DNA of 9,495 nt from DASZOC01 sp035550975 (GCA_035550975.1 DASZOC010000059.1:1-9495); one strand, 5' to 3'; shown: positions 1 through 6,309, counted from the stretch's first letter. Program-made: numbers and translations. Notes: generated by a model from the letters alone, not told the origin.

Positions 1-1
1 C

Positions 2-2602
2 ACTGCGGCGGTCACCGGCGAAGACACGCTGATCAGCATCGAGAACGTTCAGCAGCCGACTTCGTCCGGCGGTGGGGGCGGTGGTTGCGGGACGACCTCC
101 AGCGACGCGGACGCGGACGGGGTCGACGACCAGCTTGACAATTGTCCCGCCGACCCGAACCCCGACCAGGCGGACACCGACGGCAACGGCATCGGTGACG
201 CCTGCGAGTCCCAACCCGACTTCGACGGTGACGGGATCCCCGACTCCACCGACCCGGACGACGACGACGACGGAGTGGACGATGTCTCCGACAACTGTCA
301 CTTCGCGTTCAACCCCGACCAGGCCGACGCCGACGAGAACGGTGTAGGTGACGCCTGTCAGGACTCCGACGGGGATGAGGTGCCGGACCAGTGGGACAAC
401 TGTCCCAACGTCGCCAACCCGAACCAAACCGACGCCGACGGGGACGGACTCGGAGCTGCTTGTGACCCCAACGACAACCAGTTCCCCGACCAGGACGCCG
501 ACGGGGTGGCCGATTGGAATGACTCCTGCCCAACCCACTACAACCCGGGCGAAGCGCAGTGGCTGGATATGGACGACGACGGCATCATCGACGCGTGCGG
601 GGACCCCGACGGAGGTCAGGTGTGTAGCGCGAGCTCGACGAACGCGACCCTGACGAACTCCGGCTTCGAGAGCGGTCTCACTGGGTGGACCGTCGGTCAG
701 ACGACGACCGAGGGCGTCCAAGTAGTGAGCAGCGACACCTTCGGTGGCGTGACGGTGACTCCTAACGAAGGAAGTTCGATGCTCCGGCTGGCTGAGTCGC
801 ACAACGACAACTCGACCGCACAGCCGAGGGGTCCGAACGCGGTGTGTCAGCGCTTCACGATCACCCAGGACATGCTCCAGATGCGATTCGCCTACAACGT
901 CTTCACTTTCGACTACTCCGGCTACGACCGGTTGATCTTCGAAGTGAGGGTCCTCGAGAATGTCAGCGACCCGAACGACGACCGCGTCCTCAGGCGGATC
1001 GACAGTCAGGCGTGGGGATCGGGGACGGCGCTCAAGACGACAGGATGGCAGGCCCAGCAGGTCAACTTCACCCAGGCGGACGTCGGCAAGACGGCACAAC
1101 TGCTGTTCTCCGCCGGCGGTAGCAGCGACGAACTCTTCGCGACCTGGGCGTACATCGACGCTTCGACGGGCAACGAGCCGGCTCCGATGGCGTCGGTTGC
1201 CCCGGGCGGCGTCACGTCCTCGACCGGAACCCTGCAAACGAACGGCCTGCAGGGAGATCCCGTCATCACGATGCCTAGCGGCAACAAGTCCGACATCACG
1301 CTGAGCTTCCCGGTCACTTGTCCTGCCGGAGCGACGCTGGTCGTCGAGGAAGGGAAGCCGCACCTGCTCCTCATACCGACCGGACAGACTCCGCAAACTT
1401 TCGCGCTGGTTCCGAACGGCAGTGGTCAGTTCGTGGCGATGATCCCCGCAGCGCAGGTCGCGAGCGGCGACCTCGTAGTGGTAGCCGACTGTCAGAAGGG
1501 CAGCCAAACGATCTCCGTCAGCGAGAAGGTCGCGGAGATCATGCTCTACGACCCGGCCGGGACGATCACCAACGCGAACACGGGTGCTCCCATATCCGGT
1601 GCAACCGTGACGCTGTACAAGATGCCCGACAGCTGGACACCAGAGCAGGTCGCAGACGATGACCCGACGACGTGCCAGTCGAACCTGACCAAGCCGGAGG
1701 GCCAAGCCTGGAGCCAGCAGCTGACGCCGCAGCAGCAGGCGCTGGCGACGGTCGCTACGGACGTGACGGAGATGGAGCCCGACGTCAACCCGTGGACCAC
1801 CGGCCCGGATGGCAAGTACGCGTGGGACGTAGCGGAGGGTTGTTGGTTCGTGGTCGTGCAGAGATCGGGCTTCCAGACCAAAGTCAGCCCGGTCGTCGGC
1901 GTCCCGCCGGCCGTCACCGACCTCCACCTCGCGCTGACTCCGGTCACCACGAGTGGTGGTGGTGGTGGCGGCGGCGGTGGGACGCAGCCGAGCCCGACGC
2001 CGACGCCGACAAAGAGCCCGACTCCGACTCCGACTCCGACTCCGACTGCTACGCAGTCTCCGGGGCCGCAGCCTTCACCCAAGCCGACGTCGACTCCGAC
2101 GCCGCCCGAGCCGCGGCCGACGATCAGTCGCGGTGACGCTCGGGCCGCGTGTGGCGACGCTGCCTACCGCGGGACTCGCACGCGCATAGCGGGCGGTGGG
2201 GTGCTCGTGGTGGGGACTGCCGATGACGACTCTCTCGTCGGGTCCGGCGGTGACGACATCATCTGTGGTCTCGGGGGGCATGACGCCCTGCGAGGTCGCG
2301 GTGGCAACGACCGTCTCGATGGCGATGGCGGGAGGGACGCGCTCATCGGTGGCCGAGGCAGCGACGTCCTGACGGGTAACGCTGGCAGGGACTCGCTCAA
2401 GGGCAACCGCGGGAGGGATACCCTCCGAGGCGGTCGCGGCCCAGACACGCTCCAGGGTGGAGCGCACGCCGACGTGCTCAAGGGCGGAGGCGGCGACGAC
2501 ATCCTGAGGGGTTGGACGGGAGACGATGTCCTCGACGGAGGGGCCGGAGTCAACCAGTGCTTCGCAGGTCGGGGTGACGACGAGACCCGTCGCTGCGAAT
2601 AG
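2..2602 (+). CDS. Secreted modular TSP3-repeat / RTX calcium-binding protein (5' partial)
   Basis: The frame is open from the window edge to TAG at 2600-2602 (866 residues visible); the true start lies upstream. Residues are counted from base 2. A Gly-rich linker (about 24-29) precedes four thrombospondin type-3-like units (35-208) with DNC...DAC Asp loops. A jelly-roll-like domain follows (about 214-388; NSGFESGLTGW near its start, TWAYID near its end). Next come beta-sandwich sequence and a carboxypeptidase-regulatory/CNA-B-like domain (about 515-648; GAPISGATVTLY, DGKYAWDV). Gly9 (652-660) and a Pro-Thr linker lead to 14 RTX nonapeptides (738-863) and a final RCE. Cysteines 717/755 and 853/865 bracket the RTX array. 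TSP3 and RTX repeats bind calcium in known families, so an extracellular structural or adhesive role is inferred. I see no catalytic motif, sortase motif or C-terminal membrane segment. The N-terminus, and hence any signal peptide, is not visible. Confidence 0.93.
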   Translation, partial: TAAVTGEDTLISIENVQQPTSSGGGGGGCGTTSSDADADGVDDQLDNCPADPNPDQADTDGNGIGDACESQPDFDGDGIPDSTDPDDDDDGVDDVSDNCHFAFNPDQADADENGVGDACQDSDGDEVPDQWDNCPNVANPNQTDADGDGLGAACDPNDNQFPDQDADGVADWNDSCPTHYNPGEAQWLDMDDDGIIDACGDPDGGQVCSASSTNATLTNSGFESGLTGWTVGQTTTEGVQVVSSDTFGGVTVTPNEGSSMLRLAESHNDNSTAQPRGPNAVCQRFTITQDMLQMRFAYNVFTFDYSGYDRLIFEVRVLENVSDPNDDRVLRRIDSQAWGSGTALKTTGWQAQQVNFTQADVGKTAQLLFSAGGSSDELFATWAYIDASTGNEPAPMASVAPGGVTSSTGTLQTNGLQGDPVITMPSGNKSDITLSFPVTCPAGATLVVEEGKPHLLLIPTGQTPQTFALVPNGSGQFVAMIPAAQVASGDLVVVADCQKGSQTISVSEKVAEIMLYDPAGTITNANTGAPISGATVTLYKMPDSWTPEQVADDDPTTCQSNLTKPEGQAWSQQLTPQQQALATVATDVTEMEPDVNPWTTGPDGKYAWDVAEGCWFVVVQRSGFQTKVSPVVGVPPAVTDLHLALTPVTTSGGGGGGGGGTQPSPTPTPTKSPTPTPTPTPTATQSPGPQPSPKPTSTPTPPEPRPTISRGDARAACGDAAYRGTRTRIAGGGVLVVGTADDDSLVGSGGDDIICGLGGHDALRGRGGNDRLDGDGGRDALIGGRGSDVLTGNAGRDSLKGNRGRDTLRGGRGPDTLQGGAHADVLKGGGGDDILRGWTGDDVLDGGAGVNQCFAGRGDDETRRCE
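104..625 (+). repeat. Four thrombospondin type-3-like Ca-binding repeats
   Basis: Inside the first gene. Units follow the pattern D-x-D-x-D-G-x-x-D-x-x-DNCP-x-x-x-NP-x-Q-x-D-x-D-x-D-G-x-GDAC. The clearest DNC...DAC pairs are DNCPADPNPDQ...GIGDAC, DNCHFAFNPDQ...GVGDAC, DNCPNVANPNQ...GLGAAC and the degenerate DSCPTHYNPGE...GIIDAC. In thrombospondins such units wrap around calcium ions, with Cys pairs forming disulfides. The acidic GAC/GAT codon density makes this DNA visibly repetitive. The fourth unit has lost the canonical NPxQxDxD core and is probably the C-terminal edge of the array. Confidence 0.88.
1955..2122 (+). repeat. Gly9 + Pro-Thr low-complexity linker (GGT/GGC run and CCGACT hexamers)
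   Basis: Nine consecutive glycine codons (1955-1981) are followed by a Pro/Thr/Ser-rich stretch. That stretch includes five exact CCGACT hexamers (2018-2047), encoding (Pro-Thr)5. Pro-Thr linkers of this kind typically separate folded domains of secreted proteins and are often O-glycosylated; here this one separates the CNA-B-like region from the RTX module. The 3- and 6-base units preserve the frame, so slippage would change linker length, not expression. The G-rich strand has many GG runs and could form a two-tetrad G-quadruplex (speculative). Confidence 0.9.
2213..2599 (+). repeat. RTX nonapeptide array of gene 1 (14 units)
   Basis: Fourteen uninterrupted nine-residue units of the GGxGxDxUx type (2213-2590) are followed by Arg-Cys-Glu and the stop. 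The first unit is GTADDDSLV, the second ends in Cys (GSGGDDIIC) and the thirteenth is GGAGVNQCF. In known RTX proteins the Gly-Asp turns bind calcium and the chain folds into a parallel beta roll. The last nine units align in order with the end of the second gene's array (RDSLKGN, DTLRGG, DTLQGG, LKGGGG, LRGWTG). This array is six units shorter overall. Confidence 0.93.
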
Positions 2603-2611
2603 CTACGAGTA

Positions 2612-2677
2612 AGCTCCTGGCCCCTCGGGGGTCAGACAAGGAGTCAGAGGGGGCCGGTCCGAGAGGGCGGCCCCCTC
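2612..2677 (+). repeat. Conserved 66-base 3' intergenic element, copy 1
   Basis: It begins nine bases after the stop of gene 1 and aligns over its full length with 6120-6185 downstream of gene 2. Shared blocks are AGCTCCTG, CCCCT, GGTCAGAC, AAGGAGTCAGA and GGGGCCGGTCCGA. CTCCT near the 5' end can pair with AGGAG in the middle to close a first, weak stem-loop; in this copy GGCCCC and GGGGTC may extend it. The second half is a strong hairpin. It probably acts as a transcription terminator or an mRNA 3'-end stabiliser. Confidence 0.75.
2647..2677 (+). terminator. Hairpin terminator after gene 1
   Basis: A perfect 10-bp stem pairs GAGGGGGCCG (2647-2656) with CGGCCCCCTC (2668-2677). The interior can extend by a U-G and two C-G pairs around a GAGA (GNRA) tetraloop, leaving one bulged G. 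No U tract follows, as is common for terminators in high-GC Gram-positive bacteria. Its position, about 45 bases after the stop codon, fits termination of gene 1. Confidence 0.72.
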
Positions 2678-2686
2678 GCAGTGGTA

Positions 2687-2702
2687 GCACGCCGCGGCGT
2701 GC
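2687..2702. promoter_or_regulatory. 16-bp perfect palindrome (candidate operator)
   Basis: GCACGCCGCGGCGTGC is its own reverse complement over all 16 bases. It sits just after the terminator of gene 1 and 123 bases before the start of gene 2. A zero-loop palindrome is more operator-like than hairpin-like, but high G+C makes chance palindromes commoner. A smaller dyad, GTCGG-AAT-CCGAC, lies at 2716-2728. I could not identify a convincing -35/-10 pair in this gap. Confidence 0.35.
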
Positions 2703-2814
2703 GCCAATCGGTTGCGTCGGAATCCGACCGCGACGACTGGCGAACCGGAGCCGAGTGGTGTAGGTCTTATGCACTTTCAGGAGGGCCGCCGGGCTAGGTG
2801 GCGCGCTTAGAGAC

Positions 2815-2820
2815 GGAGGT
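2815..2820 (+). promoter_or_regulatory. Shine-Dalgarno sequence of gene 2
   Basis: GGAGGT lies five bases before ATG 2826. Together with the signal peptide that begins immediately at this ATG, it fixes the start of the second gene. Confidence 0.88.
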
Positions 2821-2825
2821 AGAGC

Positions 2826-2918
2826 ATGCAACGAAGCAGGTTCTCTCGGGCGGGAGCGGCGCTGGCGGCGATCGTCCTCATCCTTACCGTGTTGCCGCTG
2901 GCGGGGACAGCGACCGCC
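2826..2918 (+). other. Sec signal peptide of gene 2
   Basis: Residues 1-31 show Arg residues at 3, 5 and 8, a hydrophobic stretch AALAAIVLILTVLPLAG, and Ala-Thr-Ala before Ser-His-Pro, matching the A-x-A rule of signal peptidase I. No lipobox cysteine is present at the cleavage site. The signal of gene 3 is clearly related (RAG after the basic part, ALA-SHP at the cut). Confidence 0.88.
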
Positions 2919-5900
2919 AGCCATCCGGCGAACTCCTGTCTGGACGTCGAGCCAGAGACCGACACGAACCCCATAGGTACGGCGCACGTGCTCACGGCGA
3001 CGCTGCGGACGCTGTCCGGCGGTCAATGCACCGGCGCGGTCGTCAACGCCACCAGCCAGACGACGATCAACTTCGATATCGACGGGCCGAACGACGCCGA
3101 CGACCCCAACGCGGTGCAGGTCGATCTCACGTGTCGGATCCAGCCGAACAAGTCCTCGTGCACGGTGCAGTACACGGGCACCAGGGTCGGCACGGACACG
3201 ATCTTCGGGTGGCTCGACCACGACGGTGACGGCGTGGCCGACGCCGGCGAGCCGTCCGACACGGTGACGAAGACGTGGGCCGCGGGAGCGGCGGCGCGTG
3301 TGGATTGCAACCCCGAGACCGCGACCAACCCCGCCACGGGCGCGGGTTCCGAAGAGGTCTACACCTGCACGGTCACCGACGCGCAGGGCAACCCGGTGTC
3401 GGGAGTACGCCTCGACGTCGAACAGGCCGGTGCCAACGACCCCGACAGCCGTGGGTTCACCGACGCCCAAAACACCACGGTCGATCGCAACGATGCCTGC
3501 GTCACCGATAACAACGGGACGTGCACGATCACGATCACCGGGGGCGTCGCCGGCAGCGGCACGATCTGCTTCTTCGGCGACACCGACGCGGACGCCGTGT
3601 TCAACGCGGCCGGCGGCCAGGAAGATGGCGGTGACTGCGACACCGAAACGCAAGCCACCGACGACAATGACCTCACCGACGTCGTCACCAAGACGTGGGC
3701 CGCGGCAGGCACGGCGACAGTGTTGGACTGCAACCCCGAGACCGCGACCAACCCGGCCACGGGTGCGGGTTCCGAAGAGGTCTACACCTGCACCGTCCGC
3801 GACGCGTTCGGTGCGGGGGTCGCCGGCGTGCGCATCGACGTCGAGCAGGCCGGTGCCAACGATCCGGACAACCGTGGGTTCGCCGATACCCAGAACACGA
3901 CCGTCGATCGCAATGACGCCTGCATCACCGACAACAACGGGACGTGCACGATCACGATCACCGGGGGCGTCGCCGGCAGCGGCACGATCTGCTTCTTCGG
4001 CGACACCGACGCGGACGCCCTGTTCAACGCGGCCGGCGGACAGGAAGACGGCGGCGACTGCGACACCGAAACGGGGGCCACCAACGACAACGACCTCACC
4101 GACGTGGTGACCAAGACGTGGGCCGCGGCAGGCGCGCCGACACTGTTGGACTGCAACCCGGAAACCGCGACCAACCCGGCCACGGGTGCGGGCTCCGAAG
4201 AGGTCTACACGTGCACCGTGCGCGACGCTTTCAGCAACGTGGTCGGCGGAGTCCGCATCGACGTCGAGCAGGCCGGTGCCAACGATCCGGACAACCGTGG
4301 GTTCGCCGACTCCCAGAACACCACCGTCGATCGTAACGACGCCTGCGTCACCGACAACAACGGGACGTGCACGATCACGATCACCGGCGGCGTCGCCGGC
4401 ACCGGCACGGTCTGCTTCTTCGGCGACACCGACGCCGACACCGTGTTCAACGCGGCCGGCGGCCAGGAAGACGGCGGCGACTGCGACACCGAAACGCAAA
4501 CCACTGACGACAACGACCTCACCGACGTCGTCACCAAGACATGGTCCGCCGCTGTGGCGGCGCGGCTTGACTGCGCTCCCGAGACGTCTCTGAACCAGCC
4601 GAACACGACGCACGTCGTGACGTGCACGGTGACCGACGCCCAGGGACAGGTCGTAGCGGGCGCGCTCATCGACGTGGAGATCGCAGGCACGAACGACCCG
4701 GACAATGCAGCGAGTCCGACGTCTCCCGACATCAACAACTGCGTGACCGATCCGCAGGGCGTGTGCACGTTCCAGCACGGTCCGAACGCACCGAACAACG
4801 CGCAGAACGCGCGCGTGTCTAGCGCGGCGACCGGCACGACGACGTACCGTTCCTGGATAGACGCCGACAACAACAACACCACGGTCGAGGCGGACGCCAC
4901 CGAGGGCCGCGACGAGACGGCGCAGCCGGGGGCGACCGCCGAGCCGGACCCGACCGACGTCGTCGAGAAGACGTGGAGCACGGCGACAGCGGCTCGCACG
5001 ATCGATTGCGAGCCAGAGACCGCCACGAACCAGGCCGGCACCAACCACGTGGTGACCTGCACCGTGAGGAACGCGACCGGGCAGACGGTGGGAGCGGGCA
5101 TCGGCGTGACGTTCACCGAGAGCGGCCCCGGCGAGATCTCGGGAGCCACCACCGTGGCGACCGATCGAAACGGTCAGGCAGCGGCGACCGTCACGTCCTC
5201 GGAGGCGGGTACCCAGACGATCACCGGAACGCTCACCGACGACATCCTCGGCAACGAGCCGGGAGAGGTCGACGAGTGCGACCGGCAAGTGAACGACCCA
5301 CAGGGCTCTCCCGCCGGGATCTGCGCCGATTCGGTTACCAAGACGTGGACTAGCGCACCTCCGGTGCGGCAGTGCAACGACGGTGTCGACAACGACAACG
5401 ATGGCGAGATCGACTTCCCGGACGACCCGGGTTGTGAGAGCGCCACGGACGACCGTGAGGCCGGAGCGATCCAGCGTGGCGAGGCCCGGGCAGGTTGCAG
5501 CGACCCGGCCTTCCAAGGCACGACGACCGACATCGAAGGTGGCGGTCTGCTGATCGTCGGTACCGCCGGTGACGACGCCCTCGTCGGCTCGGATGGCGAC
5601 GACATCATCTGCGGCCTCGGCGGCAACGACGGCATCGAGGGCAAGGGTGGCGACGACACGCTGCTCGGCAACGCCGGCGACGACACCATCAAGGGTGGGA
5701 CCGGCAAGGACGTCCTGAGAGGTGGCGGCGGCAACGACACGTTGCTCGGTGGCCCCGGCCAGGACACCTTGTTGGGTGGTGCCGGGAACGACTCCCTGCG
5801 TGGTGGAGGCGGCAAGGACGTCCTCCGCGGCGGGATCGGCAATGACACCCTGATCGGTGGCGGGGGCAACGACCTGCTGCTGGGCGGAGCCGGCAGGGAC

Positions 5901-6107
5901 TCCCTCAAGGGCAACGCCGGCATCGACACCCTCCGGGGTGGCGGTGGCAGTGACACCCTCCAGGGTGGCCGTGACGACGACATCCTGAAGGGCGGAGGCG
6001 GTAACGACACCCTGAGAGGCTGGACCGGCAACGACGCCCTCGACGGTGGTCGTGGACTCGACCAATGCTTCGGCGGTCGAGGAAATGACAGCCTGCGTCG
6101 CTGTTAA
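2826..6107 (+). CDS. Secreted Ig-like array / RTX calcium-binding protein (complete, 1093 aa)
   Basis: ATG 2826 has GGAGGT five bases upstream and opens a Sec signal peptide: basic MQRSRFSR, a hydrophobic core, and a likely cut after ATA-31 before SHP. Six Ig-like domains follow (about C38-W151, C161-W291, C302-W432, C443-W573, C583-W717, C728-W841). Each opens with a D-x-x-PE-x-x-x-N type strand and closes with K-T-W. The sixth looks most like a Big_1/invasin domain (GQTVGAGIGVTF, TDRNGQAAATVTSSEAGTQT). Domains 2-4 are near-identical. Then comes an Asp-rich motif flanked by C850 and C870, an N-cap (C891), and 20 perfect RTX nonapeptides (912-1091) ending Arg-Cys. Cysteines 891/929 and 1081/1093 bracket the beta roll. 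No anchor or enzyme motif is visible. Related Ig arrays act as stalks in adhesins and surface fibres; that role is inferred here. An open antisense frame spans the whole gene and is rejected as a codon-bias shadow. Confidence 0.97.
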   Translation: MQRSRFSRAGAALAAIVLILTVLPLAGTATASHPANSCLDVEPETDTNPIGTAHVLTATLRTLSGGQCTGAVVNATSQTTINFDIDGPNDADDPNAVQVDLTCRIQPNKSSCTVQYTGTRVGTDTIFGWLDHDGDGVADAGEPSDTVTKTWAAGAAARVDCNPETATNPATGAGSEEVYTCTVTDAQGNPVSGVRLDVEQAGANDPDSRGFTDAQNTTVDRNDACVTDNNGTCTITITGGVAGSGTICFFGDTDADAVFNAAGGQEDGGDCDTETQATDDNDLTDVVTKTWAAAGTATVLDCNPETATNPATGAGSEEVYTCTVRDAFGAGVAGVRIDVEQAGANDPDNRGFADTQNTTVDRNDACITDNNGTCTITITGGVAGSGTICFFGDTDADALFNAAGGQEDGGDCDTETGATNDNDLTDVVTKTWAAAGAPTLLDCNPETATNPATGAGSEEVYTCTVRDAFSNVVGGVRIDVEQAGANDPDNRGFADSQNTTVDRNDACVTDNNGTCTITITGGVAGTGTVCFFGDTDADTVFNAAGGQEDGGDCDTETQTTDDNDLTDVVTKTWSAAVAARLDCAPETSLNQPNTTHVVTCTVTDAQGQVVAGALIDVEIAGTNDPDNAASPTSPDINNCVTDPQGVCTFQHGPNAPNNAQNARVSSAATGTTTYRSWIDADNNNTTVEADATEGRDETAQPGATAEPDPTDVVEKTWSTATAARTIDCEPETATNQAGTNHVVTCTVRNATGQTVGAGIGVTFTESGPGEISGATTVATDRNGQAAATVTSSEAGTQTITGTLTDDILGNEPGEVDECDRQVNDPQGSPAGICADSVTKTWTSAPPVRQCNDGVDNDNDGEIDFPDDPGCESATDDREAGAIQRGEARAGCSDPAFQGTTTDIEGGGLLIVGTAGDDALVGSDGDDIICGLGGNDGIEGKGGDDTLLGNAGDDTIKGGTGKDVLRGGGGNDTLLGGPGQDTLLGGAGNDSLRGGGGKDVLRGGIGNDTLIGGGGNDLLLGGAGRDSLKGNAGIDTLRGGGGSDTLQGGRDDDILKGGGGNDTLRGWTGNDALDGGRGLDQCFGGRGNDSLRRC
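3306..4571 (+). repeat. Three tandem near-identical Ig-domain repeats (423, 423, 420 bp)
   Basis: Equivalent cysteine codons lie at 3306, 3729 and 4152, exactly 423 bases (141 codons) apart. The next, divergent domain starts at the cysteine codon 4572, 420 bases on. By eye, neighbouring copies are roughly 88% identical in protein, and long DNA blocks are identical. Differences cluster in one segment after the TCTV strand (DAQGNPVSG, DAFGAGVAG, DAFSNVVGG) and at the domain junction. The block from GF-x-D to CDTET is almost invariant, including a DTDAD acidic loop. This points to recent tandem duplication or gene conversion within the array. Confidence 0.95.
5373..5435 (+). other. Cys-flanked Asp-rich (EF-hand-like) motif of gene 2
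   Basis: C850 and C870 enclose the pattern C-x-DG-x-DND-x-DG-x-x-D-x-PDDP-x-C. The spaced Asp residues (DNDNDGEID) resemble EF-hand or dockerin-type calcium loops, and the two Cys could form a disulfide. The motif sits exactly between the last Ig-like domain and the RTX N-cap. The same motif with the same spacing occurs in gene 3 (8746-8808). Calcium binding is inferred from the residue pattern. Confidence 0.75.
5559..6104 (+). repeat. RTX nonapeptide array of gene 2 (20 units)
   Basis: Twenty consecutive nine-residue units without any indel run from GTAGDDALV to GGRGNDSLR, followed by Arg-Cys and the stop. Unit 2 ends in Cys (GSDGDDIIC) and unit 19 is GGRGLDQCF. Most units keep the G-G-x-G-x-D calcium-turn core. 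Large blocks of the DNA are 27-base repeats. There is no type I secretion C-terminal signal of the usual kind after the array, in keeping with the Sec signal at the N-terminus. Confidence 0.96.
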
Positions 6108-6119
6108 CAACCAGCAATT

Positions 6120-6185
6120 AGCTCCTGCCCCCTAGCGGTCAGACCAAGGAGTCAGAAGGGGCCGGTCCGAAAGGGCCGGCCCCTT
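6120..6185 (+). repeat. Conserved 66-base 3' intergenic element, copy 2
   Basis: It starts 12 bases after the stop of gene 2 and matches 2612-2677 along its whole length, with a few substitutions and compensating single-base gaps. The hairpin half is more conserved in structure than in exact sequence. In copy 1 the tetraloop is GAGA, here it is GAAA, and the outer pairs differ but remain paired. That pattern suggests selection on the RNA fold. Confidence 0.75.
6156..6185 (+). terminator. Hairpin terminator after gene 2
   Basis: A continuous 13-bp stem (6156-6168 with 6173-6185, one U-G wobble) is closed by a GAAA tetraloop. The 5' arm begins AAGGGGCCGG and the 3' arm ends CCGGCCCCTT. Only a short, interrupted T run follows (TTTAGTTAT across 6184-6192). 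It is the strongest hairpin seen in the window, about 50 bases after the stop codon of gene 2, and it is well placed to insulate gene 3. Confidence 0.82.
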
Positions 6186-6224
6186 TAGTTATCTGCGCCC
6201 GAATCTGGCCCCGCGGGCAACTCA

Positions 6225-6239
6225 GGTCGTGTCACGACC
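6225..6239. promoter_or_regulatory. 15-bp dyad (candidate operator) upstream of gene 3
   Basis: GGTCGTG-T-CACGACC is a perfect 7-bp inverted repeat around a single base, 70 bases before the GTG start of gene 3 and after the terminator of gene 2. The size and near-zero spacer fit a dimeric regulator's binding site. No regulator can be named from this window. Confidence 0.35.
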
Positions 6240-6252
6240 GTTAGTACATAAG

Positions 6253-6272
6253 AGCGAGTAACGTTTCTCGCT
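6253..6272. promoter_or_regulatory. 20-bp imperfect palindrome upstream of gene 3
   Basis: AGCGAGTAACGTTTCTCGCT is identical to its reverse complement except for one symmetric pair of mismatches (the T either side of AACGTT). It lies 37 bases before the GTG start, where it could be an operator over the promoter or a 5' leader hairpin (6-bp stem AGCGAG/CTCGCT). I could not place a confident promoter around it. Confidence 0.42.
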
Positions 6273-6297
6273 TGACGTGTGGCCGGCGGTTCTTTCT

Positions 6298-6304
6298 AAG
6301 GAGG
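6298..6304 (+). promoter_or_regulatory. Shine-Dalgarno sequence of gene 3
   Basis: AAGGAGG, an essentially full anti-SD match, lies five bases before GTG 6310. It decides the GTG start for a gene that has no ATG at its beginning. Confidence 0.9.
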
Positions 6305-6309
6305 CGGGC

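Noticed and set aside
137..146. GACAATTGTC palindrome
   Set aside because: It falls inside the TSP3 coding repeat (Asp-Asn-Cys codons) and is explained by the protein sequence.
275..277. GTG at 275 as the start of gene 1
   Set aside because: The frame is open to the window edge and the TSP3 repeats begin upstream of it (from 104). There is no Shine-Dalgarno sequence, and a signal peptide could not follow.
2703..2814. Possible promoter for gene 2 (TTGCGT, GGAATC, TCTTAT)
   Set aside because: No pair of boxes has both acceptable sequence and spacing; not supportable by eye.
3306..4571. CRISPR-like array from regular repeats
   Set aside because: Repeat units are 423 bases, in frame and code for protein domains. 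There is no short palindromic repeat alternating with unique spacers.
2550..6110. Antisense frame open for about 3.5 kb across all of gene 2
   Set aside because: It mirrors a gene with strong G/C third-position bias and few codons whose complement gives a stop. Its translation is low-complexity and Val/Ala/Arg/Gly-rich, with no signal or domain, and its start would lie inside the terminator region. The sense frame has a Shine-Dalgarno sequence, signal peptide and recognised domains.
6272..6300. TTGACG plus TCTAAG, 17 bases apart, as a promoter for gene 3
   Set aside because: Spacing is right and the -35 match is good, but the -10 would overlap the Shine-Dalgarno sequence. Transcription would begin at or after the ribosome-binding site, so it could not serve this start.
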